This document shows positions 45,711 to 56,678 of a stretch of 64,000 nucleotides of DNA, piece by piece; the first letter of the stretch is position 1; every line of letters starts with the position of its first letter. Where the stretch lies: NCBI GenBank assembly GCA_037367355.1, contig CM074704.1:620001-684000 (forward strand). Reading direction: 5' to 3'. Source of the stretch: Neoscytalidium dimidiatum (Eukaryota > Ascomycota > Dothideomycetes > Botryosphaeriales > Botryosphaeriaceae). Made by a program: the position numbers and the translations under genes. The notes below the pieces were generated by a model that was given only the letters and a program-made list of their open reading frames with translations, ran no database searches and was not told where the DNA came from.

Positions 45711-46156
45711 TCCGCGTGTCGGCGAGCAATTGGTACAAGACGGCTCAATGCCGGTGCACTTTAGACGCCATTATTGACACTTTCCTATAGACCAAAATTG
45801 CATCATGTTAGAGTAGACGGGCTAGAAATAGACAAAGTTATTAGACAGCCGCTAACAGTGAGATCTGAGAAAAAGGAAAGAGAATAAAAGAAACAAAGAG
45901 AACTTCTTGGGACTTCAATCGTCCATAGGCGACAAGGCCGAGAAGACTAGATCAAATGAAGTTTAGATAAAGGCACAGATCTCTGCCAATATCTAATTTC
46001 AGGCGTCTGTGTGTTGCTGGCATTGGGGTGGATCAGGCCCTCCTTCCGCGGATTCCGCCCTCGGGCCTTGCACCGCGCCCCACAGACTCAGGTATATAAG
46101 GGGTCTACCCTTTTGTTCCATACATTTTTTCCAACGTTGCCGCTTACGAACCTTAT
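45711..46156. promoter_or_regulatory. Promoter of the SMP-30-like gene
   Basis: A TATA box GGTATATAAG at 46091-46100 lies about 60 bp upstream of the ATG at 46157. Left of it is the PRISE gene 3' flank. Confidence 0.55.
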
Positions 46157-47546
46157 ATGATGTGGATTCCCTTACTTGCTCATCTTTTGATATTGCCCAG
46201 TGCCAACTGTGTCCGAGGGGTAATTCCCAGGACCTGTGAGGAACCCGATGCCGCAAACATAGCCTGCGTTGCTCGCTACGACTCCGTCATGGATTATCCT
46301 TTCGGGCCCCTGACGAGCTCGTCGAATATTACCCTGCCAAATGCTACGGATTCTAGCACTCCGGTCACCGATGCGTCTTTCGTTGTCTTCGATGCCCGCG
46401 GACGCGAGATTCTCGGCCCTGCTCCGTCACTGGAATTGATGTTCTCGACAGCCCCGGGCATCATCGAGGAGGCGCCTGTGTACGTTCCCGAGCTGAACGC
46501 CATCATCTTTTCAACCTTCACGCCGGAAGTCTTACCTCAGTCGATCATCTACCTCAACGGGTCGGAACCAAAGTTGGACACTTTTTACGCCAACCCGCCG
46601 GTCTGGGGTGTGAATGGCGGGCGCTACCGCGATGGCAAAGTCTACTGGGCCGTCGTCGGCACCGGCCTTGCTCGCTCGCCCAACAAGACCGTCGAACAAG
46701 CACCAGGAATCTACGCGCTAGACCCCCTGACGAAGAAAAGCTCCGTGCTGCTGAATAACTACTTCGGCGTCCCCTTCAACAGCCCGGACGACCTCGTCAT
46801 CGACGACAACGGCGACATCTTCTTCACAGACCCATGTAAGCCAAATCCCGCTCCCCTTTTCTTCCGACACCAGACCCGTGCATCATCCCCCGCCCGACAC
46901 TGCTGACGCATCTCTTGCAAAGGGTACGGCTGGGCCATGGGCTTCTCCCACACCCCGGCCCTGCACCCCTCGACGTGGCGCTTCCGACCCTCCACCGGCG
47001 CCGTCACCGTCGTCGACAACACCGTCGACCAGCCCAACGGCATCGGCATCTCGCCCGACGGCGCGACCCTGTACGTCACCGACACCGGCAACGACATCGT
47101 CAACGCCTCGGTCAGCGGCATCGTGTACAACTCCACCAACACGCACTGCCTGTGGGGCTTCGACCTCAACCCCAGCCCGGCCGGCAGCTGGCTCGGCCGC
47201 AGGCGGCCCGTGTGGTGCACCGAGGCGGTCGGGCACGACGGGTTTCACGTCGCCGGGAACGGGTATCTGGTTGGTGCTGCGGGGAACGGGTAAGTTTTGT
47301 TATTGAATTTTTTTTTTTAAAAAAAAAACTTGATGTGGTCATGCTTGAACACGATAACTGACAGAGGATGACAGCGTCGATGTCCTGAGCGAGTGGGGAG
47401 AGCTGCTCCTGCGTATTCAGACGGATTTTACGGTGAACAACGTTCAGTTTGCTGGGCTCCAGTTGGATGAGCTCTGGTTGTTTGGGATGGGCGGCATCTC
47501 CAGGGTTCGGTGGAACTTGACTGGGATGCCGGAGGCTAGGAGCTGA
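46157..47546 (+). CDS. Secreted SMP-30/gluconolactonase-like (lactonohydrolase) protein
   Basis: Three exons (46157-46835, 46923-47289, 47375-47546) give 405 aa. The signal peptide is MMWIPLLAHLLILPSANC. N-glycosylation sequons (NIT, NAT, NGS, NKT) support secretion. The six-blade propeller hallmarks are present: EEAPVYVPELNAIIFS near the metal site, FNSPDDLVIDDNGDIFFTDP (N208-D211-D212), WYGWAMGFSHTPALHPSTWR, and QPNGIGISPDGATLYVTDT. Fungal members include Fusarium-type lactonohydrolases that open aldonate or aromatic lactones with a Ca2+ ion. Intron 2 carries a T11A10 near-perfect hairpin. The enzyme would act outside the cell or in the secretory path, before uptake by a transporter. Substrate unknown. 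Confidence 0.88.
47308..47328. repeat. T/A homopolymer palindrome within an intron
   Basis: About eleven T followed by ten A inside intron 2 of the SMP-30-like gene. It is self-complementary and could fold the intron, or slip during replication. Confidence 0.85.
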
Positions 47547-49288
47547 GCGTTGTGATGTACTCAGGTAGTGTATGCAAAATAATCGACATGCGCTCGTCGA
47601 AGCCACGCGAATTTATGCAGACGAAGCCTAGTAATCCAATTAAATGCACTTCATTTAATCTCCTTGCATGAAGTAATGTATTTGTCGCTCTTGCGGAAAG
47701 TGGATTCTTCCACTCCAGCAGGTGGATTTGGATCGCTCAATGATAGTGAGAGCTAGTATTTACGGGCTGAGGAGGCACTTCATGTGCCAACAGAGCAATT
47801 GGACCCTGATGTGCGGGTGGCCAAGGCGGTAATTCGGTTCCTGAAGTCGATTTCATAACTATCCGTCCGACAAAGAAATGGCGAGCGGTGTAATAGCCAC
47901 CGCGTAATTACCAAACGGACTTGATTTGAGAAGTGAGTCAAGACAACGATGATCAAAAGCGTGACAGTGTGCACAGAAATGTTTCTATGTCTCAACAAAG
48001 GACAAAATATCTTTTCAAGAAATATAGTCTCTACCTACCAAATAACAATGATCTTTCTGGACGACATGCTGGCCTTTGGTCTCTCTATAACGGTTAAAAA
48101 TATTCCCGAGGCCGAATCGAAGACCGCTGGCAGTAGGACAGGCTTCGGCTTCAGCAAGCCTTTCTGTACTAAGCGCCTCGGGAACGTACTTACGCGCGGA
48201 TGCTATGGTGACAACGCGCAGCCCCGACATCTTCGCCCGCTGTATCTGTAGAGCTATAACCCGCCGTGATGCGGGTTGAAGGACGCAATGTTGTAGCAAA
48301 AGCTCCGAGGCAAAGCGGGCTTGCGTTAGCAATGGTGTTGTAGCTTTGTCTCCTGTTTTTGGGTTGGGGGGAGGGTTTTCTCCTCTTCTCTATCCTTTTC
48401 CCCCTTGACACATGGATTTGATGTGCTTGAGGATTCCGGAAGTAGGCCTGTCCCATCACGTGTTGGTCTTTCTGGAAGAGGATAATGACCCCCTCGACGA
48501 CACCAGCAACGTCACAGCCTAATATGATGGGGTACCTGATCTGGAGAGCGTCGGAGCCTCTAAAATGGCCTTCAGGCTTTGGGTACGGTCGTTACGGGAG
48601 CTGAGATTCTCACTGACTTGTCCACTATATCGGCTTGTCTTTCATATGTCAGTGGATTACATGCGTGAGCTACTGAAAGTTGCAATAGCAAGCGCAGCGT
48701 TTCTGATAAAGGTCTCTCTAGGACTAGCTTTCCGAAGAGGCGCCTCATCGATTATGAGAATCTTGGAAGTTGGTTTGGGGATCCGAGCAGCACGATTGGT
48801 AGTTACTATTAGGTAGTCGACGTGAATGGAGCTAGCCCGGATAGGAATGTCTAGCGGGATGGAAGGGTTCAACGAGGGGTTGGTAGAGAAATTCTTTTGT
48901 CTTCTTACGTGCTCGGCCGCTGGCGGAGTTAACGCACGCGACGCACCCACCCCACCACGAATAGATCCCGACAATGGCACCCGCGGCGTCGATTTGTAAG
49001 CTCCGTGACATCAAGGTGAGTGTTGTTACGTGTCACGGTATAGCTCTGAGCTGATGGTTGCGTCAGTTTCGCTGCATCATCACCGGCCGAGGCTAAACTT
49101 CGGCCTTGTATTCATCATCATAGCCCACATTTGGTAATCTCTCTGAGGTGTGCCTGGAAACGGCGACTTGCCTAAGAGACTTTTAAGTCAGACTGCGGCA
49201 GCCATGGAGATGGGACATCAGCGTTCAAGAATACCAGTCTTCACTACTAGTAGACCATTCAGCCATCCAACTTTACAATCTAACGAGA
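47547..49288. other. Intergenic region, SMP-30 gene to SDR gene
   Basis: About 1.7 kb with no supported gene. ORFs at 48565-48816 and 48657-48980 overlap in opposite strands and have no motif. The SDR promoter at the right end holds an inverted repeat (49085-49105). Confidence 0.5.
49085..49105. promoter_or_regulatory. GGCCGA/TCGGCC inverted repeat upstream of the SDR gene
   Basis: GGCCGA at 49085-49090 and TCGGCC at 49100-49105 are exact reverse complements nine bases apart, about 185 bp upstream of the SDR ATG. They resemble paired zinc-cluster half-sites. Confidence 0.4.
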
Positions 49289-50364
49289 ATGTCTCGCTAT
49301 GCCACCTCTCATATCAACCCCCAAGGCCCCGGTGACAACCGGCCAACGGCACTCCAGATCATCAAGGATGAGGGACTCGAAGGAAAACTTGGCGGCAAGG
49401 TGTTCGTCGTGACGGGAGGCTCGTCTGGCATCGGCGTTGAGACCGTCCGCGCCCTTCACGCCACTGGTGGCACCGTCATTTTCACCGCCCGTGACGTTGT
49501 GAAGGGACAGGCCGTGGCCGACGAAATCCTTGCATCCAACCCCTCGAACAAAGCACCCATCCACGTGATCAAACTGGAGCTTGATTCCCTCGAGTCGGTC
49601 AGGCAAGGCGCGAAGGAGATCCTAGAGAAGAGCGGGGGAAAAGTGAACGTGCTCGTCAACAACGCTGGCGTAAGACGCCGTCCCGTTCGATACCGCTGAG
49701 TTCCATTTTGATTAAAAATTACATGCAGGTCATGGCTACCCCTGAAGGCCGCACCAAGGACGGCCTCGAGACCCAGTTCGGCACCAACCATCTCGGCCAC
49801 TTCCTCCTCTTCAACCTCCTCAAGGACGCCCTCCTCGCTTCGGCGACTCCCGACTTCCCTTCCCGTGTCGTCAGCCTCAGCTCCGGTGCCCACCGCTACG
49901 GCGGGGTGCGCTTCGACGACTTCAACTTCGAGAAGGACGAGTACAAGCCCTGGGCTGCGTACGCCCAGGCCAAGACCGCGAACATCTACTTCGCCAGTGA
50001 GATCGAACGCAGATACGGGTCGCGCAACCTGCACGCAACGTCGGTGCACCCGGGCGTGATCATAACGGGCCTGCTAGTGCATCAGAAGGAGACGCAACAC
50101 GCGTTAGAGAACGATGAGAAGACGCGGAAGTACTTGAAGAGCGTCGAGCAGGGCGCCGCGACGAGCGTGTACGCGGCGGTTGCGGGAGAGTGGGCACACA
50201 AGGGTGGCAAGTATTTAGCGGACGTGGCCGAGCAAGGCCCGGCTGAAGATCTCGCTCAGACTATAGCGGATCCGGGATATGCGCCTTGGGCATATGATCA
50301 AGAGAAAGAGGAAAGGCTTTGGAGGGAGTCGTTGAGGTTGGTCGGACTTCCGGACGAGCGGTAA
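49289..50364 (+). CDS. Classical short-chain dehydrogenase/reductase (retinol dehydrogenase/WWOX-like)
   Basis: Two exons, 49289-49669 and 49729-50364, with a 59-nt intron, encode 338 aa. The Rossmann motif is TGGSSGIG (42-49) with Arg following strand 2 (FTARDVVKG), favouring NADPH. NNAG (124-127) ends exon 1; the intron falls exactly after it. Downstream are FGTNHLGHF, the catalytic Ser in SLSSGAH (178/179) and YAQAK (Tyr205-Lys209), and HPGVIITGL. Expected chemistry is NAD(P)(H)-dependent oxidation or reduction of an alcohol or ketone, in the cytosol or at a membrane. It sits beside the EthD gene and is the second reductase of the cluster. Confidence 0.92.
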
Positions 50365-50818
50365 GGGAACGCCTGTTGTCCGTGTCAGGGACGCCGTCGG
50401 AGTGTAGGCGCGCAAATAGACCCTACTCTGCAACATTTTTGTTTTCTAATGGTAAGTAGCCATAGCCTTTATTATATTCTGTGTAGTTGAAATGATCAAT
50501 GCCGTAACTTAGTATGGTTTTGACTGTCATGCGCTGGTTGAAAAACGTCAGACAAAGCGTCCTCGTTGGCTATATCTGAAAGCGAGAGAAAACGCAATGC
50601 AATGTAAAGTGAGAGGCCCAGTCCAACGCCGCTGGATGCTTCAGAACATATTCATTGCATCAACAGGCGTCTACAGGAAGCTTCACTTCATCGCCTTGTA
50701 CAACAACAATTAGCTGCAAGGCATGCACGTGATAGTACTCGCATTCTACGTGCTATAACAGACCGCCAAGAGACGCAAAATAGCGAGGTGTTAAGCTTGA
50801 TAAACAGACCTCACAGCT
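50365..50818. other. Convergent intergenic region
   Basis: Between the SDR and EthD-type gene 3' ends. No gene or notable repeat. Confidence 0.5.
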
Positions 50819-51811
50819 CTAATTGAGGAAATCTTGGAAGACAGGCTGTCGGGTTTTGTCAAACTACGGCAAAAGTCAGCGGGTCTTCTCAAAGAGTTCA
50901 GAGCGCAAAAGACGTCAACTTACCCTGAATCCGCTACCAACATCCATCATCAACACTTCCTTGTTGAATATGATAAATGAGTTCTCAACATCCAATTTTC
51001 TCGGACCGGCTTCCTTCTCCCACTCCTTCTGGGCCCTCCTCACCGCTATGGAAGATTTCGCGTTCTTCAGGTAGATTTTGTACACCAGCCCATACTTTGG
51101 CAGCTCCGCACCGCCGAAATACGACGACGGATCAAATTCCGGCACGGTCAAGCCGACATTGACAAACCACTTGTACACCTCCCCACCAGCCTCCTTCTCC
51201 AACGCGCTCCGCAGGAGCGGCGTGAGCGCCCTCTCCGCCTCCGCACCGTTCTTCTCCCCGCCCGGCAACGACACCCAGTACATCGCGGTCGTCGCGTGCT
51301 TCCCCGCCGCGTCGTCGACCACGACGTCGCTCTCGCGCAAGCCGCCGGAGAGCGGCAGCGGCTTCTCGAGGGCCATGAGGTTGATGCTCATCTCCAGGTC
51401 CGCGAAGTTCGCGCCGTCGGGCCCGACGGTCCCGCGCACCCACTCGGAGCGGAAGTTGGCCAGCATGTGGTCGAGATCCTCGAACCAGAGCTCCGTGACG
51501 TCGTCGCGGCCGGTCCAGTTGTGGTTGGCGTTCGGAGGACCGCCGGGGCGGGCCCCGAAGGCGCTGTCGATGACGTGCTGTTGGTAGTATTTGCTGTTCG
51601 TCGGTTAGCTACGGTTACGATCCGCCGAGGCAGCGATGAAGGGGGCTCACTGGGGCTTGAGGCTTTTGTCTTCTGGAGAATCGGCTATGGCTCCGTGCAC
51701 TTGGTAGTGGTAGTCCAGGAACTCTTTGCGCGTCATGTGCGGCTTGCGGCGCGTGACGGCTATTTGCTTGATGAGAGGATACCGGTTTGCGGAACCTTGT
51801 TGGGTAGCCAT
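50819..51811 (-). CDS. EthD-type dimeric alpha/beta-barrel protein
   Basis: Three exons in transcript order: 51811-51651, 51593-50924, 50863-50819; introns of 57 and 60 nt; 291 aa. The N-terminal half has KQIAVTRRKPHMTRKEFLDY, HYQVHGAIADSP, LKPHKYYQQHVIDSAFG and GRDDVTELWFEDLDHM, which is the EthD ferredoxin-like unit with its HxxxH-type histidines. A second, weaker barrel half follows (HATTAMYWVSLPGGEKNG to VPEFDPSSYFGG). The last exon adds RFDKTRQPVFQDFLN. EthD proteins in fungal metabolic clusters serve as decarboxylases, dehydratases or cyclases, while the bacterial founder assists P450 ether cleavage. Exact reaction unknown. Two CGGCCGA elements lie upstream. Confidence 0.85.
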
Positions 51812-52847
51812 GACAAGTTTTTATGATATACAACGTGACTTCAATAGGATAGTTCTGTATTTGATAGCAAACGACCTATGTATCCTGTCTGTACTGCCAT
51901 TTTTAAACAACTGGGGGATGCTTGTGACATGCGGGGCCCCCGCACTAATTATAACCTCCGCACTACATCTTCTCTTACATCAGAATCCTCGTTTTGGATA
52001 CGCACAGCGGTGTGGGCCACCCGTCCGTGCCACATCCGGGATGTGGACCGCGAGAACCCCAGCCAAATAAATGCTGTACTTTATGAACTTCAGCTACGAG
52101 CGGAAGACGTGCGGAATGTGAGCGCGACATGCATGCAGATTATCGGCCGAGATAAGCCATTCCTTGTCGGCCGAAATCTGTCTGCAGCTTACCTTATTTC
52201 AACGTCGCTCAGGTGTTGCCGCTTATTGGTATTGCAGCTCCTTTGAGACGCTGCCCATTCGTACATTCTGTTCCTTGACTTCTTCATATCGCTGCACTAT
52301 CTAATAATCTTATATCCTTATCCGATGAGCTGGACTTTCATCTATAGACACACCTGGACTAGTATTATGTGCCGCCCCTGCTCTTCTTGAGCTGTTTCTC
52401 CAATGAGCAATCCAAATAGCTATTCTCATGTACGGGCATGAGATGATATGTTCTTGTGACTAGCCAGTACTTTTTGAGCCAGCTTGTGAGCCATTCCTGA
52501 CGGCAAGTTATCTGGGCAGGCCAAATACGCCACGTGGTATACTTAGAGATATGTTCAAAGCGATGCTGTACGACACGCGTTGAAACCTTGCGGGGTCATG
52601 CTCCCGCCAGCCACTTCGAGCCCGATCTGCTTGTACTTCAATCATCAACGTACAGTTGCCTCTTCGAGCAAGGTCTTCGAAGCATTCAGCGATCCCTGGA
52701 AGTATTCAGTAACGTCTTCCGCAATCGATGAACGCAGCCCACGCCCATGCTTGCGCTCCGCAACACCTTCAGCCCTGCATCGTTCACCACCTCCAAAACT
52801 TCACACTGACGAGCCATCATCCCCTCTCCTCCTCTCCTCCTTCCCAC
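51812..52847. other. EthD gene promoter and C2H2 regulator 3' flank
   Basis: The promoter part contains paired TCGGCCGA elements at 52143-52174. The stretch 52200-52847 shows nothing else recognisable. Confidence 0.5.
52143..52174. promoter_or_regulatory. Direct pair of TCGGCCGA palindromes with a GATAA box
   Basis: The perfect 8-bp palindrome TCGGCCGA occurs at 52143-52150 and again at 52167-52174, start to start 24 bp. The first is followed by GATAA (52151-52155), so CGGCCGAGATAA here equals the 12-mer at 39173. They are about 330 bp upstream of the EthD gene ATG. Confidence 0.45.
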
Positions 52848-55800
52848 TCACGGCACCCTCCCCAAATCCCTCATCAGATCCCGCAAGCTCATGATCATCG
52901 GCGGCAGCTCGTCCGGCGCGGAATCCGGATAATTCCCCTCCAGCACGCTCGCCCCGACGCCCATCACCTCGCCCGGCCGGCGCGCGACGTCGCACACCCG
53001 CTCGTCCCCTCGGCCACCCTCTCCTTCGCCAACCCACCGCAGCGCCGGCCTCCCCGCAGCCCCGTTCGCCAACCACGCCCCCACCGCCGGCCCCTGCGTC
53101 GTCTCCGCGCCGTCCAGGTACACGCGCTCGTCGTCGCCCAGCCGTCGTTGCTGCTGCTGCTGCTGCTGCTCCTCCTGCCGCCCCGCGGCCGACACCGTCC
53201 CCCACGCCCACACCGCCAGCGTCGCGTAGTACACCCCGATGCCGTCGAACCCGCGCAGCTGGTACGGCGGCACGCCGCGCGCGGCTCGCAGGACTTGGCC
53301 CGCGTGCCACAGCGCGACGCGGGCGGGGCGCGTCGTCGACCAGGCGCGCAGGGCGGCGAGGGTGCGGCGGGGGGCGTCGGTTTCGTCGTCCGGGTCGTGC
53401 TGCGTTTCGGACGAGGAGGGAGGGGGCGTGGTGTGGGCGAAGCGCTGGATGTCGTCGAGGGGGGCGTGCAGGTTGAGGTGGAGGGTGGACGTCAGGAGGG
53501 TGAGGACGGCGGGGTGGGGGCCGTGGGTGGTGTGGGTGGCGAGGAGGAGGTTGTGGCTGTGCGGGGGTTCTGCGTGTCAGCCGGCGGAAGAGGAGGGGGG
53601 AGGGAGAGAGCGAGAACTCGGGGACACGCACAGGTCTTGCCGACGCGTTTGTAGCCAGAGCTGCGCGGTCGGGTCGTCGGACTCGGCGTCCGCGGCGATG
53701 GACGCCTGCTTGCGGTAGTCCCAGATCAGCGCGCCGATGCCGTGCACGAGGATCGAAGTTGCGAGCGTGTAGTCCGCGTCGCCGGACAGCGCGGCCAGGC
53801 GGTCGGGCTTGGCGAGCACGTCGCGGAGGGAGTTGTAGACCGGGTCTGGGGCGCGCCGCTTGGAGAGGTGGATCGCGCGCCAGGCGGCCGGGGTGGGCGC
53901 CAGCCAGATGTCGCGCGCGGCGGGGAAGGGGACGCTGAATTCGGCGTAGGACGTGAGCGGGTTCCGGGTCATGCTGAAGGCGACTTCAATGTCGTGCTCG
54001 AAGAGGTGGTAGACGAGGCTGTTCCGAGTGTCAGGTCGGGATGTTGTAGGAAGGTGGGTTCGGACGACTGACCGTTTGTAGGATTCTTGTTCCACCCATT
54101 GGCGCCACTTGCGGTCGAGGGTTGCGTCGTCATCGGCCGAGGAAGGGATGATGCGCTTGTAGAAAGACTTGTTGAATGCCCCGGCTTTTCGAAGAGCCTA
54201 GGTTAATCAGTATTTGGCCTCAGGGTAGGCTCGTACCACCTACCGTACAGAGCGGTTGGAAATGGCTCTCCGCAATTTCCATCTTCCTTTTGTAACCACA
54301 GCATATTCCGATATCAATCCAGATCATGTAAGCTTGGAGATACTGCAGATCTCGAATGACGCTATTATCACTTTCCACCTGCAAAGATCAGCACTCTAAA
54401 GCTGGAGAGTATTCCTTGAGGACTTACGAGATTATTGAGTGCAACTCGCACTATCTCCTGAAGCATTCCACCGGTCTTGCCAACTGCCATGATCCCAAAA
54501 CAAACACAACCCGCAGCAATAAGGGCGGTGAGTAGCTCGGTCCTGGTTGTCTGCGAGCAGAATGTGTGGGGATGAATCCAGGCATCTGTCTCTATTTTCT
54601 TGGCTATACCGTTCTTAATCAAGATATCCAAAAATTCCGCGGACGGAAATGATGGTATAGACACGCGCGTCCCTACAGTCTGGATCACGAGTTGCAGTAT
54701 ACGGTCCCTGGTCTGCTGGCTGAGTTTGTCCTGAATGATGAGATCAACTGAGTAAGGCCAATGAGGTGATGCAGCCACGTCAACACTATCGCTTTCAAGT
54801 GGTATTCTCGGGTGGTCACTGAAAGCATTCTGGGCTGAAGAGGGTTTCCAGAACCTAAAACTTGTCAGCATCCAGCATGTCCGTCACGAGTCAGGCTAAA
54901 GTACCATGGTGAACGTTTGAACGCATCGATTCTTGATATTGTTCCCTCTGCATCCTGAGCACCGTCGGAACTGTTAGTCTGTTCTTCTTGTGGGCCCACC
55001 TCAAAAAGATCGGGATCTAAGGATGGAAGACCAGCATCGAAGTCGAAATCAAGAGTATCAATCTCGTCCAGCAGAAAATCTGTATTCTGCATGAAGTCCA
55101 AGACATCGTAGGGCATGTGCGCAGGAGGTAGTGTATCCATCAGGTGCGTGGCTGGTGTCATGACGTGGTTGAGATAGTTGGGGAACGAGTCGGTAGCATC
55201 TTGAATCTGATGCTGTTGACTTTCGGTCGCACTCGGGAGATGATCAATGGTCATGATTTCCGGGTGGGGTTGTAGCGAGACTATATTTGAGCATTGGCTT
55301 TGACGTCTCTGCTCCAGAAGCGCGATGGTGCTTCCATTGCCTGGCGTTGAGTATTCGCAGGTGGATTGCGGACTTGGCAGCGCCGGCGTGTCGCTGTCTG
55401 GTGCGGTAGAGACGTGAAATGTCGAAGACGGTCTGTCTACGCAAGCTTCGCTTTGTATTCGGCAACGCTACAGCTATCAACATAGGTAAAAGCACGTGAC
55501 CGGATAAGGGTAGGGGCGGATAAAAGTTGGAAATGTGCACACATACCTTGCAGGGTCTTTCCTCATTACACTTCGCTTTTGCGGCGGCACAGGCTTCACA
55601 GGCTCTGCTCACCCTATCGACGCGTCGCCTCTGTTGCGGTTTGCCTTCCAGTGCATTTTTGGCGTGAGCGGCCTGGTGGCGTTGCAGGATGTCACTGAGG
55701 CTCATCAGCACCCCGGCTCCGATCCGCAGCAGCACGACATCTCGGGATTGTCTCACCGTCGGTTAAACCCTTTGGAGCATTCGGGACATCGGAAAGTCCG

Positions 55801-55932
55801 TGCATTCTGGTCTAAATGGGTGTCAGGAGGGACTCTAATGGGCCATCTTCAGAGAAACGGACGCGAATTGACATGGCGGCTGAGGTGGTCAGCACGCTCG
55901 TAGGTCCTCGAGCAGAAGGGACAAGAATGCAT
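52848..55932 (-). CDS. Transcription factor with two C2H2 fingers and a Zn2Cys6 cluster
   Basis: Nine exons in transcript order: 55932-55863, 55811-55757, 55694-55547, 55467-54905, 54854-54428, 54378-54244, 54197-54073, 54018-53632, 53556-52848. All joins keep frame; 872 aa. Finger 1 is SCPFCSRTYERADHLSRH plus His24; finger 2 is FRCPECSKGFNRRDILQRHQ to His52; the zinc cluster has Cys at 74, 77, 84, 90, 93 and 100. Introns interrupt each of the three modules: at His24, Arg42 and after Lys91. The rest is a fungal-specific regulatory domain, with an acidic early region (LDEIDTLDFDFDAGLPSLDP) and later helical segments (NSLVYHLFEHDIEVAFS-like, HNLLLATHTTHG, QRFAHTT), plus a poly-Gln run. The mix of C2H2 pair and Zn2Cys6 is a known architecture of filamentous ascomycetes. 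Likely a second pathway regulator. Confidence 0.9.
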
Positions 55933-56678
55933 TAGTATCAAAGGCTTTGAAATGTGCACACAGCGGTTGGTCGTCGTGCACAGCTGTGCGGACTCGGAAA
56001 GCGAGCAGAGTGAGGTGGAACTGCGGGGGTTTGAATATAATGCAGGGCCGAGTGCGTTTCGGAATGTGGGGTGTGGGGAAATGCGCTTGTTGACGCGCCC
56101 CGAGGTTTGCGAAATCTGGGGAAAGCGGGGACGCGTCCGGGGAAAGCGCAGCTCAATTCCGCTGGCTTGCTCGCATGGCCGGCTAAAGCGCGCGTTCGGT
56201 GGGATTTCAGGCGAGATTACGGATACCCTTCGGACGAGGCATGTTCGTTAACAGCAACGGCCGTGTCGGGTGGGATGTACTGAGAGCCGTATCAAGCTTC
56301 GGTGAACGTTTTGACACAGGACAGCCAAATAAAAAAAAAAAAAGATATGACGAAGTCACTTCCGGGTAGAGCATTAGTAAATTTGTGCAAGCTGAAGACA
56401 CTGTGAATATGGGTGGGCAAATTAGGTAGCATAGTCATTCTACGGGACTAACCAAATCCGAGAAGGCGCATGAGTGACTCTTCTCTTGGTGTGTGTATCT
56501 TGAAGTCATATTCATTTGCTCCTAGTAGAACATCGTCATGCATCTTACATCACTTCAAGCTATTCGAATGCAGTGGGGACTCGCAGTCCTCGAAGACACT
56601 ACTTGCCTACCCAACGAGCGACCCGCCGCCCTCAACACCGACCCATCTCTGCCGGTCCTCCTCCATTTCTGCCCTTAC
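55933..56678. promoter_or_regulatory. Promoter of the C2H2/Zn2Cys6 regulator
   Basis: It contains the 5' flank of the regulator and the 3' flank of the second MFS gene. An A tract lies at 56330-56343. No gene is supported. Confidence 0.5.

Noticed and set aside
48565..48980. Overlapping ORFs suggesting a small gene
   Set aside because: Opposite-strand ORFs of similar size without motifs or splice logic, in AT-rich intergenic DNA.
52728..53654. 308-aa plus-strand ORF opposite the C2H2 regulator
   Set aside because: Low-complexity His/Arg/Pro and Gly/Val protein, antisense to a well supported exon.
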